The translations under genes and the position numbers were made by a program. 64,000 nucleotides of DNA from QWQI01 sp964608915 (GTDB lineage: Bacteria; Planctomycetota; Planctomycetia; Isosphaerales; Isosphaeraceae), in the NCBI GenBank assembly GCA_964608915.1, contig CAZSQA010000005.1:124001-188000 (forward strand), in the 5' to 3' direction. The notes below the pieces were generated by a model. That model was not told the origin of the DNA. It made no database searches and worked only from the letters and a program-made list of their open reading frames with translations. Shown piece by piece: positions 17,590 through 28,100 of this stretch (position 1 is the stretch's first letter; each line of letters begins with the position of its first letter).

Positions 17590-18875
17590 GCGCCGGAGCG
17601 AAACCGGAACGTGCGGGGTCGAATCGGCTGCCGGACCGTCCGCTGGACGAACCCGCCGACGCTCTGGGCACCGTGCGGCTCACCGGCCGTCTCGGTTCGG
17701 CGCTTATCTACGACAAGATGGTCGATCGCATCGTGGGCCGCCGCCCACGCGACGGCGATCTCGTGCAGATTCTCGATTCCGAAGAAAAGCCTGCCGGCTG
17801 GGGGCTTTATAACGTCCGATCCGGAATTCGCGTACGGCGCATGTCGCGTCGGGCCGCCGCCCCGGACAGTGCCTGGTGGGCCGCCCGGATCGACGACGCC
17901 CTGGCGTTTCGCCGCAGCACCATCGCCGACGTCATGGCCAGTTCCCGTCAAGTGGGGCAAAAGGTCTACGGACCGGCCTATCGTGTCATCCATGCCGAAG
18001 GCGACGGCCTGCCGGGCCTGATCGTCGACCGCTATGACGACACCCTTTCCGTTGAGGCCTTTTCGCTGGGCCTGCACCAGCGCATCGGGCCGATCGTCCG
18101 GCTGCTCGAAGAACGTCTGGGCACGAAGCACTGGATCGTCCGTTTCGACGAACGCGCCGCCCGCGCCGAAGGCGTCACTCCGCAGGAACACCGATCGCCC
18201 GATTGCCCGAAGCGGGCCATGGTGCAGGAAGACGGCGTTCTGTTTCTCGTCGATTTCGAAACCGGGCATAAGACCGGTTTCTTTTGCGACCAGCGCGAAA
18301 ATCGAATGAAACTGGCGGCCTCGGCTGCCGGCAAAACACTGCTTGACGTCTGCTGCTACACCGGCGGCTTCGGCCTGGTCGGCGGCCGCGACGCGAAGCA
18401 GGTGACGATGGTTGACCTGGACGAAAAAGCTGTCGCTCTGGCCGAAGAAAATGCGAAAATCAATCAGCATTTCGGCGCGAAGTCGAAATTCAAATTCGTT
18501 CAGGCCGACGCTTTCAATTATATGCGCCAGCTCGACTTCGACGGCCAGCGGTTCGATGTGGTCGTGCTTGACCCGCCGAAATTGATCGGCTCTCGGGCCG
18601 AATTCGAAGACGGACGCCGCAAATATTCGGATTTGAATACCCTGGCGATGAAACTCGTCGAGCCGGGTGGCCTGCTGGTCACACACTCGTGCTCAGGCCT
18701 CATGGTCGAAGCCGAGTTCCAGAAAGTATTGAAAGTCGCCAGCTGGCGCAGCGGCCGTGAATTTCGAATCGAACGATTCGCCGGTGCCGCCGTCGATCAC
18801 CCTGTGCGAGTGGACGTGCCTGAGTCGTCCTACTTGAAATCGGTCTGGTTGCGGCGGACGGGCGATGACGTTTGA
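17586..18875 (+). CDS. Class I SAM-dependent methyltransferase, RlmI-like (23S rRNA m5C)
   Basis: 429 residues. An N-terminal PUA-like region is followed by a domain with GPAYRVIHAEGDGLPGLIVD. The SAM-binding motif LLDVCCYTGGFG lies at about 252-263, with LDPPK at about 327-331 and SCSG near 360. This is the layout of RlmI/YccW-type rRNA cytosine-C5 methyltransferases. It should modify 23S rRNA in the cytoplasm. The sequence is somewhat longer at the N-terminus than E. coli RlmI (396). Coupled by a 4-bp overlap to the preceding hypothetical gene. Confidence 0.85.
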   Translation: MSAGAKPERAGSNRLPDRPLDEPADALGTVRLTGRLGSALIYDKMVDRIVGRRPRDGDLVQILDSEEKPAGWGLYNVRSGIRVRRMSRRAAAPDSAWWAARIDDALAFRRSTIADVMASSRQVGQKVYGPAYRVIHAEGDGLPGLIVDRYDDTLSVEAFSLGLHQRIGPIVRLLEERLGTKHWIVRFDERAARAEGVTPQEHRSPDCPKRAMVQEDGVLFLVDFETGHKTGFFCDQRENRMKLAASAAGKTLLDVCCYTGGFGLVGGRDAKQVTMVDLDEKAVALAEENAKINQHFGAKSKFKFVQADAFNYMRQLDFDGQRFDVVVLDPPKLIGSRAEFEDGRRKYSDLNTLAMKLVEPGGLLVTHSCSGLMVEAEFQKVLKVASWRSGREFRIERFAGAAVDHPVRVDVPESSYLKSVWLRRTGDDV

Positions 18876-19017
18876 TCGAACCGAATCGTGTGGATGGAGT
18901 CGAAATCGCCATTCGAAAAGATGTACGTTCGTAACCGTTGATCATGAGGGGTTGAGAAGTTAGTATTCGTCATTCGACTGACCTACAGAACGAATCGAGT
19001 ACGAACAGGCGAACGCC

Positions 19018-19698
19018 TTGGCCAGCCTCACCGTCGAAAACTACGTGAAAACGATCCACCAGCTCGCGACAGCCCAGGCTGAGGCCGGTGAAGGGGCGGT
19101 CGTGTCGACGGGCCGAATCGCCAAGGAACTCGGCGTTTCGCCCGGTTCGGTCACGGGCATGATCAAGACGCTCACCGAAGCGAACCTGACGACCTATACC
19201 CCCTACGAAGGCGTGCGGCTGACCGACCCGGGTCGCAGGCTCGCCCTGAAGGTCATTCGCCGGCACCGGCTGCTGGAGACATTCCTGGTTCGCACGCTCC
19301 AGATGCCATGGGACGAAGTGCACGAAGAGGCGGAACACATGGAACACGCCGTGAGCGACCGCCTGGTGGACAGGATGGACGAGTTCCTGAACTCGCCTAA
19401 AGTCGACCCCCACGGCGACCCCATCCCCAGGGCCGACGGCACCGTGCCCGCGGTGCAGGGCAGGCCGCTCAAAGAGATTCCGGCCGGCACGGCGTTCGAA
19501 GTGGTGCGGGTGATGGATCAGGACTCGAAATTTCTGCGCTACTTGACCGACTGCGGGCTCGTGCTCGGCGCACATGGAAAAATCTGCGAAAACCGCCCGG
19601 AGGCCGGCGCCGTTTCCGTCGAAATCGGTGGCCAGCGGATCATCCTGGGCCACGATGCCGCGGGCGACGTGCTTGTGGACATCGTCACAAGCGGCTGA
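19018..19698 (+). CDS. DtxR/MntR-family metal-dependent transcriptional regulator
   Basis: 226 residues starting with TTG at 19018; an in-frame stop at 18979-18981 rules out an ATG further upstream. The winged-helix domain has GRIAKELGVSPGSVTGMIKTL. The dimerisation/metal-binding region reads RRHRLLETFLV and VHEEAEHMEHAVSDRL, and a C-terminal SH3/FeoA-like domain follows (about 150-226). At the primary metal site, Glu106 stands where DtxR has Cys102 and MntR has Glu, and Asn8 replaces DtxR Met10. I infer manganese or another non-iron metal. No metal transporter gene lies adjacent, so its targets are elsewhere. Confidence 0.88.
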   Translation: MASLTVENYVKTIHQLATAQAEAGEGAVVSTGRIAKELGVSPGSVTGMIKTLTEANLTTYTPYEGVRLTDPGRRLALKVIRRHRLLETFLVRTLQMPWDEVHEEAEHMEHAVSDRLVDRMDEFLNSPKVDPHGDPIPRADGTVPAVQGRPLKEIPAGTAFEVVRVMDQDSKFLRYLTDCGLVLGAHGKICENRPEAGAVSVEIGGQRIILGHDAAGDVLVDIVTSG

Positions 19699-19710
19699 TT
19701 CTTCGATCGT

Positions 19711-20847
19711 TCACGACCGCACCGTTTCGTCCCGGCGCGGGGCCAGCGGGCGGTCGATCGCATAACCATCCAGAGCCACGCGGGGCGGCTTACCCGTCAG
19801 CAAGTCGGCCATCGATTCCGCTGTGCCGGGAGAAAGCGAAAGCCCCGCACGCTGATGGCCCGTAGCGACGAACAGTCCTTCGCGGCCAGGCACTTGGCCG
19901 AGATAGGGCCGTGAGTCTTTCGAGCCAGGGCGGAAGCCGCACCAGTGGCCGACGATTTTCGAGTCGGCCAGCGCGGGCACCAGCGAAACGGCTTCGTTCC
20001 AGAGCATCTCACGGGCGTCGCCGGTGAGGGTTTCGTCGAAACCGGCCCATTCTTCGGTCGCTCCGGCCAGGACGAGGCCTTCATCGCGAGGCACCAGGTA
20101 GCATTTGCCATGTTCGACGATCCGCCGCAGCACGACGCGGCCAGGGTCGAGCAGCAGCATCTGACCCTTGATGGGCCGGGTGGGCACGGCGATCTCGAGC
20201 GTTTCGAACAAGACTTCCGACCAGGCCCCGGCGGTGACGACGACCTGTCCGGCCTGAATTGTGCCGGCAGCCGTGGAGACGCCGGTGACACGGTCGCCGC
20301 TGGTCAGGAATTCGTGCACCGGGCAATTCGGCCGAAGTTCGACGCCCAGGTCCCGGCAGGCGGCTTCGAGGGCGCGCAGGTGCCAGGGGTTGCGGATCTG
20401 GGCCCGTTCGGGCAGAAAGTAGCAGCGGGCGAAGCGGCGGGTGAGGGCTGGCTCAAGCTCGGCGGAACGGAGGTCGTCGACGACTTCATAGCGGATTCCC
20501 TGCTTCCGCCAGCGGCCCGTCATCGAGGCCAGAGCCGGTTCCTCGGCCGGGTCGAGGGCGACGTCAATGCCGCCCGAGACGCGAAACCCGTTGTCGATGC
20601 CAGTGGCGTCGAGCAGGCGGGCTGACCATTCAGGGTAAAGCTCCGCCGAGCGGGCTCGCAACAGGCAGGTTGGGTCGGTCAGGTTCGGCGCCCGGTGAGG
20701 TGGTGGAATGAGCCCTGCGCCTGCCCAGGAAGCGGCACGGCCGATGGCCGATTTGTCCAGAAGCGTGACCCTGACGCCCCTGCGAGCGAGTTCCCATGCC
20801 AGAGACAATCCGACGACACCGCCGCCGATGAGAATCGTGTCAGTCAT
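19711..20847 (-). CDS. thiO: Glycine oxidase (FAD-dependent, thiazole synthesis)
   Basis: 378 residues of the DAO family. The N-terminal FAD loop is LIGGGVVGLSLAWELARRG (Gly8-x-Gly10-x-x-Gly13). It also has AASWAGAGLIPP, and C-terminal HWCGFRPGSKDSRPYLG and ATGHQRAGLSLSPGTAE, as in ThiO. The enzyme oxidises glycine to iminoglycine for the thiazole ring of thiamin. No other thi genes are next to it, so a general amino-acid oxidase role remains possible. Convergent with the DtxR-type gene (12 bp apart). The 278 bp upstream show no further gene. Confidence 0.85.
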   Translation of the reverse strand: MTDTILIGGGVVGLSLAWELARRGVRVTLLDKSAIGRAASWAGAGLIPPPHRAPNLTDPTCLLRARSAELYPEWSARLLDATGIDNGFRVSGGIDVALDPAEEPALASMTGRWRKQGIRYEVVDDLRSAELEPALTRRFARCYFLPERAQIRNPWHLRALEAACRDLGVELRPNCPVHEFLTSGDRVTGVSTAAGTIQAGQVVVTAGAWSEVLFETLEIAVPTRPIKGQMLLLDPGRVVLRRIVEHGKCYLVPRDEGLVLAGATEEWAGFDETLTGDAREMLWNEAVSLVPALADSKIVGHWCGFRPGSKDSRPYLGQVPGREGLFVATGHQRAGLSLSPGTAESMADLLTGKPPRVALDGYAIDRPLAPRRDETVRS

Positions 20848-21125
20848 GGGCGGCCAGGCTCACGGGCGTGTTTCCAGCGAAAGAAAACGGAGGGCAGATG
20901 TCGTCGACTCGAGCGGCGATCGACATGGTCTTGTCAAGGCGACGGAATCTACGATAGGGATTATAGTGATTCACCGCATGGTTTTCAGCCTGAAGAAAAG
21001 GGAATTCGTACGATTTCGGCCCGCTGCGGCCTTGTCTCGGCCGTTTCCGCTTGGCAAACTAGCAGAAAGCGAAGGCTGGCCACGGGCCATGCCGTGAACA
21101 TTCGAAGAGAGTGCAGCGACACACC

Positions 21126-21404
21126 ATGGAAACACCGACGATTCGCCCCGGCAAGGTCGAAACCGCAAGCCCTGTACCGAGGGTTCTGGCCTATTTCGCC
21201 AATTCGGCGCAGGGCAATTCCGTGATTCAGTATCTGGGGCAGTTGGGCGTCCGGTCCGATCAATTGGGCGTGACCCCGCCGGACCACCTGCCCAAGAGCC
21301 AGGGCATGGTGCTTTCGATCCCGTGCGAAACGCCGGAACTGATGGCCCAGGTCGAAAAGGTCTGCCGGTCTCAGGGCGCGCGGGTCCACCGGTCCCGCGG
21401 CTGA
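21126..21404 (+). CDS. Small conserved-looking hypothetical protein
   Basis: 92 residues from ATG 21126 (METPTIRPGK); an in-frame start at 21111 is possible. It contains a compact folded-looking segment (RVLAYFANSAQGNSVIQYLG, then VRSDQLGVTPPDHLPKSQ and MVLSIPCETPELMAQVEKVC). The alternating pattern resembles a small alpha/beta ferredoxin-like fold (for instance ACT- or general-stress-like), but I cannot assign a family. It lies 82 bp before the DUF1080 gene on the same strand. Confidence 0.6.
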   Translation: METPTIRPGKVETASPVPRVLAYFANSAQGNSVIQYLGQLGVRSDQLGVTPPDHLPKSQGMVLSIPCETPELMAQVEKVCRSQGARVHRSRG

Positions 21405-21486
21405 CGAACCTTTGCGGCATTGCGGTCCTTGAAGAAAAGATCCCGAGAAACACGAACGCGGCCTGGTGCCGGGGCGAAACGATTCG

Positions 21487-22338
21487 ATGATCGCGACTTT
21501 CCTGAAAATACGTCGAACCAGATTGGCCTGGGCAATGGCGATCCTGACGTCCGGTATCGGACTCAAAGCTCAGGACCTGCAGCGGGCCAACGCTCCGGCG
21601 TTCGCCAAGGAATTGCCCAAGGTGAGATCAGGCGAGCCTGTTCTGGAATTCAACGGCAAGGACCTGACCGGCTTTTACCCCTACACGCACAAGAACAAGT
21701 TCGAAGACCCGCAGCAGGTCTTTACGGTCAAGGATGGCGTTATCGTCATCAGCGGCGAGGATTTCGGCGCGATCACGACCAAAGAGAATTACAAGAATTA
21801 TCACCTGGTCGTGGAATGGCGCTGGGGCCCCCGCACCTTCGCGCCGCGTAAGGACAAGTCACGTGATTCCGGCATTCTGCTGCACTGTGTCGGTGAAGAT
21901 GGCGCCGTCGGCGGCCACTGGATGGAATCGCAGGAGTGCCAGATCATCGAAGGCGGCTGCGGCGACTTCATCATGGTGGCGGGCAAGAACAAGCCAAGCC
22001 TGACGTGCAAAGTGCGCAAGGAAGGCAATGCCATGATCTTCGACCCTGAGAAAGGAACGGAAGTCACCCGTGACTCAGGCCGCTACGACTGGTGGGGCCG
22101 CGATCCGAAATGGAAAGACGTGCTGGGTTTCCGGGGCGACAAGGACGTGGAGTCACCGTACGGCGAATGGAACCGTATGGAAGTGGTGTGCGACGGCGAC
22201 ACGATCACGAACATCGTGAACGGCTATGTGGTGAACGTCGGCACGAAATCGAGCCATACCGAAGGCAAGCTTCAGTTTCAGTCGGAAGGGGCGGAAATTC
22301 ATTTCCGCAAGATCGAAATCCGACCACTGATCAAGTGA
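21487..22338 (+). CDS. Secreted DUF1080 (3-keto-disaccharide hydrolase-like) protein
   Basis: 283 residues from ATG 21487. A signal peptide is visible (TRLAWAMAILTSGIGLKAQ, cleavage near residue 30). The mature part has the DUF1080 concanavalin-like pattern: VLEFNGKDLTGFYPY, DGVIVISGEDFGAITT, YHLVVEWRWG, SGILLHC and the final IHFRKIEIRPL strand. Some members cleave 3-keto-glycosides; many planctomycete copies have no assigned function. It lies 41 bp upstream of the alpha-toroid gene and is probably the first gene of that operon or a co-regulated neighbour. Confidence 0.85.
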   Translation: MIATFLKIRRTRLAWAMAILTSGIGLKAQDLQRANAPAFAKELPKVRSGEPVLEFNGKDLTGFYPYTHKNKFEDPQQVFTVKDGVIVISGEDFGAITTKENYKNYHLVVEWRWGPRTFAPRKDKSRDSGILLHCVGEDGAVGGHWMESQECQIIEGGCGDFIMVAGKNKPSLTCKVRKEGNAMIFDPEKGTEVTRDSGRYDWWGRDPKWKDVLGFRGDKDVESPYGEWNRMEVVCDGDTITNIVNGYVVNVGTKSSHTEGKLQFQSEGAEIHFRKIEIRPLIK

Positions 22339-22379
22339 TCAGTCCGAATGCGGCATGGCAAGCACCCTGGAGAGCGACC

Positions 22380-24095
22380 ATGACGAGGCTCCGTATCATC
22401 GTCGCATCCTTCGTGGGGATCGCCACGATAATGGCGGTTTCCCCGGCGAGCAGCCAGGCGTATCAGGGCGCGCTCGGCGACCCGACGAAGGAATTCACGA
22501 ATCCGCTCACGAAGCCGTTTCTGGACAAGGCCGTACCCAGCCTGAGTTCCCGGCTCGTCGGGGACAACCGGCCGGGCTATCTGGCCATGACGACTCTGGC
22601 ATTGATCAAGGCCGGCGTGCCCAAAGACCGGCCCGACATCACCACGGCCCTGAACGCTCTTGCCGCCCGGGTTTCCTCGTCGTCCTACAACGCCGTCGAA
22701 GGCACGGACAAAGGTGTTTACGAAGCGGCGGCCATTCTGATCGCCCTGGCCAACGGCGACCCGGACCGGTTCAAGCCGCAGATCGAAAATCTGGCAGCTT
22801 ATATCGTCTCGCGCCAAACGACTTGGGGCTCCTGGGGTTATGTTGTGCACTCGAGCACCCAGGGCTCGGGCGACACATCCGTGACTCAGTTCGCCCTGTT
22901 GGGCCTGTGGGAGGCGTCGAATCTCGAGATCAAAATTTCGCCAGGCGTTTTCGACCGTGCGGCGGACTGGCTGCTCAAGACTCAGAAGAGTTCCGGCGGT
23001 TTCGTCTATCAGCCGCTTTCGAACGAACTATCGGAAAGTGTCTCTCTGACGGCGGCCGGCACGGGGAGCATGCTCATCTGCCGGTCGCAGCTTTTGCGTA
23101 ATCGCCCGAAAGATCCGGAAATGCTGGGCGAAAAGCCGCGCAGCAAGTTGCTCATCCCGATCGACGCCGACGGCAACGAAATCGACGAAAGCGACTCGCA
23201 GAATCGGCCGCGTGGCATGGCGACCTCGATGGACGCCCTGAGGCGAGCGATCGAAAGGGGCCTCGGCTGGCTTGCGGCGAATTACGGCGTCGACCAGATG
23301 TACGGACAGACGCCCTTTTACGCTCTTTATTCGCTGGAGCGGGTCGCGTCGCTGGGAGAGATCGAAACCCTCGGCACGAAGAAGTGGTACGACATGGGCA
23401 TGGAACTGATCAGCTCGAAGGCTGATCAGTCGGGCCTGGTCTCGGCCCAATACGGTGAGGACGTGAACACGGCCTGGGCCATTCTCTTCGCGGCTCGCAG
23501 CACGCGGGATTCGATTCGCCGGGCCGAACGGCGCAGACTGGGCGCGGCGAACATGCTGGGCGGGATCGGCCTCCCGAAGAATTTGAACGATCTGGTGATC
23601 CGTGGCGGCAGGGTCGGCGTGAGCCCCATGACCGGCGCGGTCGAGGGCATGCTGGAGGCCCTCAACGATCCGAACCTTCAGGACACGGCTTCCATCGAAG
23701 CCGGGTTGATGGACGCATACGGCCGTCAAGGCGCCGTGGCCCTCAAACCGCACCGCGACAGGCTGATCCGGCTGACGCGATCGCCGGACCCGCAGTTGCG
23801 GCTGATTGCCGTCTGGTGTCTGGCACGCCTGGGTGAGAGCGATGTCGTGCCTTTGCTCCTGGGGGCGCTTGAGGACGGCGACGATCTCGTCGCCGTGGAG
23901 GCCGGCAAAGGGCTTCAATTCCTTTCCCGGCGTCTGGTAGGCTTCGGGCCGGAGATTCCGGAAGCCGCGGACCGTTCCTCCGCGACGGAGGTGAAGCGCA
24001 AGGCGGCCCGGGCCTGGCGAGATTACTTCAGGTCCGCTCAGGACAGCCCCCGTAAGACGACCACCGCGGCGAACGGAGAACGGAATCGACCATGA
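22380..24095 (+). CDS. Secreted alpha-toroid repeat protein (prenyltransferase/squalene-oxidase-like fold)
   Basis: 571 residues; GGAGAG precedes ATG 22380. An N-terminal signal peptide (IIVASFVGIATIMAVSPASS, cleaved after SQA) exports it. The body has terpene-cyclase-like alpha/alpha-toroid repeats such as YLAMTTLALIKAGV, YEAAAILIALANGD, TSVTQFALLGLWEAS and ADWLLKTQKSSGGFVY. The DxDD acid motif of squalene-hopene cyclase is not seen, so a binding or scaffold role is likelier than cyclisation. The last ~110 residues resemble HEAT-type repeats (LRLIAVWCLARLGESDVVPL). Its stop overlaps the next gene as ATGA. Confidence 0.8.
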   Translation: MTRLRIIVASFVGIATIMAVSPASSQAYQGALGDPTKEFTNPLTKPFLDKAVPSLSSRLVGDNRPGYLAMTTLALIKAGVPKDRPDITTALNALAARVSSSSYNAVEGTDKGVYEAAAILIALANGDPDRFKPQIENLAAYIVSRQTTWGSWGYVVHSSTQGSGDTSVTQFALLGLWEASNLEIKISPGVFDRAADWLLKTQKSSGGFVYQPLSNELSESVSLTAAGTGSMLICRSQLLRNRPKDPEMLGEKPRSKLLIPIDADGNEIDESDSQNRPRGMATSMDALRRAIERGLGWLAANYGVDQMYGQTPFYALYSLERVASLGEIETLGTKKWYDMGMELISSKADQSGLVSAQYGEDVNTAWAILFAARSTRDSIRRAERRRLGAANMLGGIGLPKNLNDLVIRGGRVGVSPMTGAVEGMLEALNDPNLQDTASIEAGLMDAYGRQGAVALKPHRDRLIRLTRSPDPQLRLIAVWCLARLGESDVVPLLLGALEDGDDLVAVEAGKGLQFLSRRLVGFGPEIPEAADRSSATEVKRKAARAWRDYFRSAQDSPRKTTTAANGERNRP

Positions 24096-25024
24096 GCACT
24101 GCGCCTGCGGCCCCTCAGCAATCGGCCGGCCGGATTCTGAGAGGCGAAACGCCCTACGACAGAACCGTGTCAGGGCTGCTCGCGGCGATTCTCGGCACCG
24201 TCGCCGTGGTCGCGTGGCTGGCGATTCAGTTCATGGCAATGCAGGGTTTCAACTTGCCGACATCGGCCCCCCTGGAGATCATCGAGGTTTCCGGCGGCGG
24301 CGGTGGGAGCCCGGACGGTACGCCTGGCGAGTCGGAAACGATCGAAGTGCCGGGAGCGGCCTATGGCGCTGCGGCATCGAACAGCGAATCGAACGCCGCG
24401 GAATTCGAAGAGCCGAGCGTCGCGATGACGCCGGACGTGGTCTTCGACGGTCTCGCGGGCGAAGGCGATGCCGTCATGACGATGGACCTCGGCCCGGCGG
24501 TCAGTTCCGGAGGTTCGGTCGCGACCGGCCGGCGCGCCAGCCAGAAAGGCACGGGCAGACCTGGTTATGGCTTCGGGCCGGGAACCGGCGGGGTGCCCCG
24601 GGAACAGCGATGGAACATCGTTTACGATTCCGGGCAGACCGTCGACGAATACGCCAAAGCACTGGACGCGATGGGTGTGGAAGTCGCCGTGGCACGCGGC
24701 AATGAGCTGACTTACGCGAAAAACCTCTCGGTTGGCCGGCCGACGATCCGCAACGGCGCCCCGGAGACCGAAAAACGACTCTATTTCGTCTGGCTCGGCA
24801 GCGGCCGCAAGGGCATCGACCAGCAATTGTTCCGAACCGCCGGCATCGATCCTGGGCAGGGGGCGATCTTTCACTTCTATCCGAAAGAGGTCGCGGACCG
24901 TCTTGCCCAGCTTGAGGTAGCCTATGCCCGGCGGCAGCCAGGCCAGATCAAACGCACGCGATTTCGCGTGACTCGCAACGGCGATCGCTACGATCTGGCG
25001 GTCGCTTCGCAGGAACCGCTATGA
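24092..25024 (+). CDS. Single-pass membrane protein with Gly-rich region, unknown function
   Basis: 310 residues. About 26 residues precede one transmembrane helix (GLLAAILGTVAVVAWLAIQF, ~29-50), then a Gly/Ser/acidic low-complexity region (VSGGGGGSPDGTPGESE), and a C-terminal globular domain (about 170-305) with WNIVYDSGQTVDEYAKALDA and KRLYFVWLGSGRKGIDQQLF. The topology (short cytoplasmic tail, one helix, extracytoplasmic domain) is like ExbD/TonB-class proteins, but I see no ExbD motif. It overlaps the alpha-toroid gene by 4 bp and sits 93 bp before the FHA gene. Confidence 0.7.
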   Translation: MSTAPAAPQQSAGRILRGETPYDRTVSGLLAAILGTVAVVAWLAIQFMAMQGFNLPTSAPLEIIEVSGGGGGSPDGTPGESETIEVPGAAYGAAASNSESNAAEFEEPSVAMTPDVVFDGLAGEGDAVMTMDLGPAVSSGGSVATGRRASQKGTGRPGYGFGPGTGGVPREQRWNIVYDSGQTVDEYAKALDAMGVEVAVARGNELTYAKNLSVGRPTIRNGAPETEKRLYFVWLGSGRKGIDQQLFRTAGIDPGQGAIFHFYPKEVADRLAQLEVAYARRQPGQIKRTRFRVTRNGDRYDLAVASQEPL

Positions 25025-25117
25025 CCGGTGGCGGAACTTCGAACGGATTGACCCATCGAGGGGCTGTGAGCCCCGGCGCAGCATTCGACCGAAGTCTCAT
25101 CGAAGAAGGAATCCCGC

Positions 25118-28100
25118 ATGGCTCGTCTGGAACTGCATGGTCCGAAAGGACGCACGGAACGATTCGACCTTCCTGAAACCGGCAGCCTCCTGATCGGTTC
25201 GGACGCGGTCTGCGACGTGCACCTGAAGGATCCGGAAGTCCAGCCGATTCACGCCCGCCTGAAGGTGCAGGTCGGGGCGTGCCAGGTCGAAGCGACACCG
25301 GAAGGCAAGTCGTTTCTCCACAACGGCAAACGCACGGCCAAATGTGCCATGCTACCCGGCGACGAGCTGGGCGTCGGCGGTTACAGGATCTATCTGTTCG
25401 AATCCCAGCCAGCTCAGCCTGTGGCTCCGCCGCCGGTGACTCCGAAGCCGGCCGCCCCCGCCCCGGTTTTCGAGCCCCCCGCGAAGCCTGTCGAAAAATC
25501 GCCGCGGCCACGTGCCCAGGTCCCCGAAGAGCCGATGGAACTCGGGTGGGACGACGTGGCGGACGACTCGGCCGAAATCGCCCCTCCGCCCGCGAAAGCC
25601 GCCAAATCCGCGAAAGAGACCTCACGCGGGCTTGGTCGGGACTGGTCCGACAACGAGTCCAAGCCCGTCGAGCGGGAAGCCACGGCGATCGCGGGACGCG
25701 GCGTAACGGTTTTCGCCGAAGAAGAGGAAGAAACGCGGAAGCTGTCGAAAACGCCGCTCGTTCTGCTCCTGACCGGTACGCTGGTCGTACTGGGGCTGAC
25801 GGCTTTCGGGCTCTGGTGGATCATCGAACGGACCCGGGCGAACCGTGCATACGAAGCCGCGATCGCCAACTACGATGCTGGCGAATTCGCCACCAGCGGT
25901 CAGCGGTTTCGAGATTTTCTCCGCATGAGGCCGAATGAGGCGAGGTCGTCCACGGCACGGGTGCTGGAATCCCTGTCCCGCCTGCGCGAAACTTCCGGCG
26001 GAGCCGCGCCGCAGCTTGCGGCGGCCCTGACGATGGCCGGTAAAGAACTGCCCGCCCTGAGCAAGGAGCCAGCCTGGACGGACCGTGGCATGGAAGCGGC
26101 CGAGATCGTCGCGGGGCTGGCCCGGGATCTCGCGACCCGCGCTCAGCAGACCGGCTCGACCGAAACGATCCAGAGCGCCAGAGCGGCATACAAGCTGCAC
26201 GAGGAACTCGCCGGCGAGGCTGCCCCCAAGCAGCGGGAACGCCTGAAAGTGGATAACGTAATGGCCGCCGCCGAAGCCGCCGTCGCCAAGGGCGAGGCCA
26301 AAGCGAAGGCTCTGGCCGAAATCGATGCCGCGCTCGGCAAACGCCAGGCGGCTGTCGCGTTTCGTCTGCGCGACGCTCTCGTGAACCGCTACCCGGAAAT
26401 GGGTGCGGATGCAGCGGTCACGAAACGGCTCGACCAGAGCAATCAGCAGGTGCAGGAGAACGTCAAGCCCCTGGGCCTGAAGCGGGATGCCCTGACGGAC
26501 GACGATCCCGAATCGCTTGGGCCGCCGATCACGGTTTTCGCCCGGTCGCGAGCAGCCGAAGCCGACGGTTCGCCCGAACCGGCCGAGATCAATGTGGTCA
26601 CGGGCGGGGCGCTGACCGTCGGGCTGGACAGCCGCGATGGCTCCGTGATCTGGCAGCGGCCGGCCGGCAGCGGTACGGCGTTCAAGCCCCTCACGATCGT
26701 CGACGACAGCCCTCCGGCGGTTTTGGCCTTCGACGACCGTTCGAAGTCCCTCGTGAAGCTGGCGCTGGCCGACGGCAAATTGATCTGGCGTCAGACGCTC
26801 GGCGATGCCCCGCGACAGCCGCCCCTCGTGCTCGGGAACAGGTTGATCCTGGCGTTGCCGAGCCTGGGGCATCTCTTGTGGATCGACCTGGCGACGGGCA
26901 GGATCGACGACGGTCTCGACCTGAAATGGCCGCTCTCTGGCTCGATCACGACCGCATCGAACGACAAGTCGCTCTACATTCCCGCCGACGAGTCGGTCGT
27001 TTTCGTCGTCTCGACCGAAGACCGCACCTGCCAGCGAAGCATCTATATGGGCCACGCGCCTGGCAGCATGCGAGTCGCTCCGGCGAAATCGGGCCGGTTC
27101 GTGTTTTTCGCTGAGAATCATGAGGTCCGCACCGGCTCGCTGCGGACTCTGCTGACCGACGACCGGGGCCAGGCACCGCAGCGATTGCAACAGGAATCGC
27201 TCGAAGGCTGGGTGTGGTTCACACCTGCCCAGCAGGGCACCCTGCTGTGGGCCGCTCACGATCGCGGCGGTTTCGCGGTATTCGGAATTGGCGAGGCGAC
27301 ACAGGCCAGGCCCCTCGCGCCGGTCGCGAAGAGCCCCGCTCTCAATGCCCCGGCCCGGCCGACCGTGGCGATCGCCGTCGGCCAGCGTGAGGCCCTCATC
27401 GTCGACCGCACGGCGAAACATTACCGGCTCGAAGCCCAGACCGGCCGAATGGATATTCTGCGTTCCTGGCCATTGCCCGAAGGCGTGCCCGTCGCCGCGA
27501 TCACGCGGATCGACGACTACCGGTTCGTGATCCACCTGGCGACGGACAAGGATCTGGGCCGAGTCGCCGTCGCGATCGACCTGAGACAGGAAAAACCCCT
27601 CTGGACCACTTCCTGGGGCATACCGCTGGAACCCTCGGAAGGCGAATCTGGCGGAGCCTCTTTGCTCTGGACGGACGGCCGTGGCGAGACGATCGAAGTG
27701 AAACCGGAATCGCCCGGCAAACCGGTCGCGGTGGACTGGATCCGGAAACCGCGGGAAACGGAAGAATCGGCCGTCGGCGGCGACGCTTCCGGCGAAGAGA
27801 CGAAATGGACCTGGTACGGCAGCGGAACGGGCCGCATCGGGATCTCGACGAAAGACTCGAAACGCATCCGGCTGCATTCCGGCAAAGACGGCAAGGAATC
27901 GGAGCTGACGCTGCCGCTGGGCACCCGGATCGCGCCGGTACGGATCGGCGAAGTGCTCGTCGTGGCAGGCGAAAATGGCGAGATTTCTCTGGTTTCGATT
28001 GCGGACGGGGGCGCTATCGGTCAGCCGTTCGTGCCCGATTTCGAAAAGTCCAGCCCCTGGAACTGGACGGCGATGGTGGCTCTGGATGAAGGCTCCGTGG

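Noticed and set aside
18876..19017. DtxR/MntR operator upstream of the regulator gene
   Set aside because: No sequence close to the known DtxR or MntR boxes; the TTCG-rich words here are common in the genome.
22380..24095. Squalene-hopene cyclase activity for the alpha-toroid protein
   Set aside because: It has a secretion signal and no DxDD catalytic motif, and it sits among envelope proteins.
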